A stretch of 64,000 bases of DNA, taken from Diphasiastrum complanatum (Eukaryota > Streptophyta > Lycopodiopsida > Lycopodiales > Lycopodiaceae). Position numbers and translations under genes: made by a program. The stretch covers positions 932,889 through 996,888 of the forward strand of contig CM055106.1 in the NCBI GenBank assembly GCA_029204225.1. Direction: 5' to 3'. The notes beneath the pieces are model-generated. The model was not told where the DNA came from and searched no databases. It saw only the letters and a list, made by a program, of their open reading frames with translations. This document shows, piece by piece, positions 61,290 to 64,000 of the stretch (its first letter is position 1; the number at the start of each line of letters is the position of its first letter).

Positions 61290-62573
61290 CACTTGCTATG
61301 ATCTTTTAGCTGCCTCGGTAAGACTATCAAAAATTGGAAATTTTTCAGAAGAACAGTGAACTGATGATAAACAAACAGATGGAAGGAAGGGTGGTGGTGG
61401 TGGTGACAATGGTAGATGGTGTGGGCGATAGGCATGAGAATGGGTGCAGAAGTATGGCAAGAGTCTACGTGACGAAAGAGACTGATTTTCCAATGCTTGT
61501 GTTTCTCTTTTCTGAAGGATCTTCATCATGACTGGGATACTTTTTTTGATTGAGTTGCTTTGATTTGCCTAACTGTCTTCTTAACCTTGTCGTTATCCTC
61601 TTTGATTTTGTGACCTTGGTTGTCAATCTTGTTGATGGTGTTGTTGGCAATGTGACTGCTCCTGTGAATGCCTGCATATCCACTCTCTTCTCCCCCCCCC
61701 CCCCCCCCCCCCCCAAATTTTCTTGGTTGGGATGTTGTTGCTGGTAACTGTTCATGCTCAAGATTGGATCGACGTGTGGAATACGTAGTTGAAATACATT
61801 GAACGTGCGACTGGACTAAAGATTGAACAAATTTTAACTAAATATGTTTCAATCTTGTTGTAGTTGACTCGAAAATGAATATGACAATGAGATGCAAGAA
61901 TCAACTCTGACGTGAGATGTATTTCACAAATTTGGAATATGGTCAAAGATCCTAATCTTTGTCTAAGGTGATCTAAAGATGGATAGACGAATGAAAATAT
62001 GTTCTTGAGATGCTCTACAGAAGACTCTCGTGGTGCAGTAGCTATTTCTCATGCAAAAATCAATCACACACTAGGAATGAAGAGGAACAAGGAAATAAAC
62101 GAACTATACAAAGAGTGAGAACTATATAGCACTTGTCGAACAAAACTTGCATTCATCAACATTGATAATTTACCTTGACAATTGCAATATTCCATTTATT
62201 TGTACTTACTCTGATATGCCCTTGTCAAAAACAAGGTGGAGTTGATAACATTGAATCTACCATTGTTGATAGCAGATGTTGTAAGATATAGTGTGAGATG
62301 CAGGTATGGTTGAGATACTATGTCTTGAGTACCTCTATGAGCAAGAGATTCAGAATTGAATCTCTATCTGGATTTTTGATTCCTAGATTTATTGTGTATT
62401 GGCACATTGGAAATCTTATCAGCATTAGATTTGAGGTTGCAGAAGGGTAGAAAAATTGTCAATTCCCTGTGGAGGTTGCTCTTGGTTGGACATTGTAGTA
62501 GATGACGGAATATCGGTTTCACTTTCTTCCTACAAGGACTCATTTCATATTAGTGTCTTTTTGCATTATGGAG
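61290..62573 (-). mobile_element. Gypsy element, region downstream of gag, copy 2
   Basis: Inverted homologue of about 31440-32690. Shared blocks include CATCTTTAGATCACCTT, AGTTAAAATTTGTTCAATC, TTTTTGACAAGGGCAT and the proline/histidine-coding stretch near 61400. Many stops. A run of 23 C (61692-61714) replaces the short G-rich motif of copy 1. Confidence 0.8.
61692..61714. repeat. Poly-C homopolymer, 23 bp
   Basis: Uninterrupted C run (G on the element's sense strand); copy 1 has only GGGGAGGTGGGGGGA at the matching place near 32349. Confidence 0.95.
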
Positions 62574-63969
62574 CTAGTGAATGGCATGGTGATGTAGAAG
62601 TTTGCAAGAAACTTCTTGATTGAGCAGTAGGTTTAATTGTTGGTTGCTATGGTGCTCGTGTGGTGTTGTCGTAAGGATCCTATCGTGATTCATAACTAAC
62701 ATGGCGGACAGGTAGGATCTTACTTGGTTGTTTCGGACAGTCTTTAAAACTGTGTTTTCTGACACAATCGGGACATTCGACGTGGTACTTGGTCTTGACT
62801 ACACAATCAACTATGAAGTGGCCAGTGTCACCACAGATGGAACATCTGTTGTTCAATGGCCCTTGCATAATGGCATAGCCATCTTGTATAGCTAGTGGTT
62901 CTGGACTTTTTGGTGGATATTCATGATAAGTCAAGGAATGTCCAGATTGTGATGGTTGTTCTTCATATTATCGGACTATATGTGCTTGGATGGGCTGATA
63001 TGAAGGACAAGCATAAGCAGGATGCGTAGCCCGGCAACGTGGACACCATATTGGTTTTTGTCTATAAGGTCTATTGGTGAGTTTCTCCATTTGTAGTTGA
63101 GGTTGCTTATTAAACAACTCCAACTGGGATTTCCAAAGCTGATCTCAGGTATCCTCGACCGGCTTCGACTCATGGACAGGAGCACGTGGTGCTCTCCTTT
63201 CCCTGGATTCGTAAACATCTGATCATTCGTCTTTTTCCTTGATGGCATCAGACATAGCTAACTTAAGGCTCGTATATTCATCATTGGATTTAAGCTCATG
63301 TCTGATCCATCTTGGAAGGCCGACTAAAAACTAGATGACGAGCACCTGTTCAGAGGGTTGTTCTTGTACTTGACTTTTGACGCGTTTGAAATGCTCGATA
63401 TAGTCTCGTACACGTTCATCTTTTGACATCTTGATGTTACTCAATTTGGCTAAAGGACTCTCTTTCAAACGAAAGAGCTTAAAACGCTTGATAAAAGACT
63501 CTTATAAAATTGACCAGTCTGTCTTATCTTCACGACCTAGGTTAAAAAACCAGTCACGTGCTTTAGTGATCATGGTCATCAAAAGTAGTTGGACCATAGC
63601 ATCAAGAGATGTTTCGCCATACACATCACATGCATTCTCAAATATTTGCAAAAATCTTTGAGAGTCCGAACTACCGTCAAGCTTGGGTAGATCTAGCTTG
63701 GGTGTTCTCTTCTCAAAATGAGCTCCGTGAGTGGCAGAAGCTCCATTCAGGTGTGTTCTGGCATGTGAAGCTTCAACACCATGAACATGGGCTTGTGCTC
63801 ATGAAGACTTGGCTCTATCAAGTTCTTGTACCTCAAATGGATTTGTGGATGGATCGTGGAGTTGGGACCACATTCGATAGAACCTTTGACGTCCGATTTG
63901 TTCAGCTGTAGGGGACCTTATTTCGTATAGATAATCTTTTGGGATATCAGGATCAGTATGGTGGTCCAT
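62574..63969 (-). pseudogene. Ty3/gypsy gag with three zinc-knuckle-like motifs
   Basis: The minus-strand start is ATG 63969 (MDHHTDPDIPKDYLYEIRS). It continues with LDLPKLDGSSDSQRFLQIFENACDV, the gag core (TMITKARDWFFNL, ESFIKRFKLFRL, KLSNIKMSKDERVRDYIEHF; about 63370-63640), a linker, then CPRCRATHPAYAC (about 63020-63060), CSICGDTGHFIVDC (perfect CX2CX4HX4C, about 62805-62850) and CPDCVRKHSFKDC (about 62745-62785). At least five in-frame stops are visible. It is Ty3/gypsy by its gag type. Copy 1 at 31023 lacks the zinc region. Confidence 0.88.
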
Positions 63970-64000
63970 TGTGTATTTGCATGTATTTTTATTTTTGTTG

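Noticed and set aside
61465-61761. Glycine-run protein on the minus strand
   Set aside because: The glycines come from the poly-C homopolymer; the rest is decayed gypsy sequence.

Overview
The window is nuclear DNA of a vascular land plant with a large, AT-rich, transposon-dominated genome. The signs are one spliced host gene with GT-AG introns and a plant 4CL-like product, many Ty1/copia and Ty3/gypsy LTR retrotransposons primed by plant tRNA-Met and tRNA-Asp sites, a tRNA-derived retroposon, and very long AG/CT microsatellites. The species cannot be named from the sequence alone. Apart from the 4CL-like gene nearly everything is decayed mobile DNA: frameshifts, in-frame stops, internal deletions and nested insertions.

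Layout. 1-2.6 kb: copia pseudo-element (+) lacking most of its reverse transcriptase. 2.6-4.3 kb: LTR-like and degenerate minisatellite DNA. 4.6-5.3 kb: gypsy integrase remnant (-). 5.9-7.1 kb: tRNA-Met primer site and probable LTR of a minus-strand copia element, with two (GA)n arrays. 7.6-8.8 kb: gutted copia element (+) with a clear 3' LTR. 10.1-15.8 kb: intact six-exon 4-coumarate:CoA ligase-like (acyl-activating) gene, spliced product 554 aa, ending in the peroxisomal-type tripeptide ARL. 16-18.4 kb: unassigned, with a repeat shared with 60.1-60.4 kb. 18.5-20.6 kb: decayed copia (+). 21-23.6 kb: foldback structures and an 85-bp tRNA-like retroposon with 15-bp target duplications. 23.6-25.2 kb: segment A (gypsy LTR on the minus strand next to a copia LTR/gag on the plus strand), repeated almost identically as segment B at 43.9-45.6 kb. 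25.2-31.0 kb: the best-preserved transposon, a copia element with 650-bp LTRs, inserted in a gypsy gag whose right half continues to 32.7 kb. 34.9-35.9 kb: unrecognised degraded coding remnants. 36.5-39.2 kb: hairpin-rich array and two copia gag fragments. 39.3-41.1 kb: direct repeats around an unknown internal sequence. 41.2-44.6 kb: Athila/Tat-like gypsy (-) with tRNA-Asp primer site and LTR. 45.6-47.8 kb: further gypsy pieces on both strands. 48 kb: very long (CT)n arrays. 50.8-51.9 kb: candidate uncharacterised gene. 53.1-56.3 kb: copia (-) with both LTRs, abutting another copia gag/primer site (56.3-56.9 kb). 57.5-59.1 kb: copia (+). 61.3-64 kb: gypsy gag (-), the inverted partner of the 31-32.7 kb copy.

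The genes do not form a pathway. Only the 4CL-like gene is likely to make a working host protein. The most informative structures are the duplicated nested gypsy/copia block (segments A and B), the small tRNA-like retroposon, the direct-repeat element at 39-41 kb and the unassigned gene at 50.8 kb. I found no CRISPR arrays, rRNA genes, prokaryotic features or convincing new enzymatic system.
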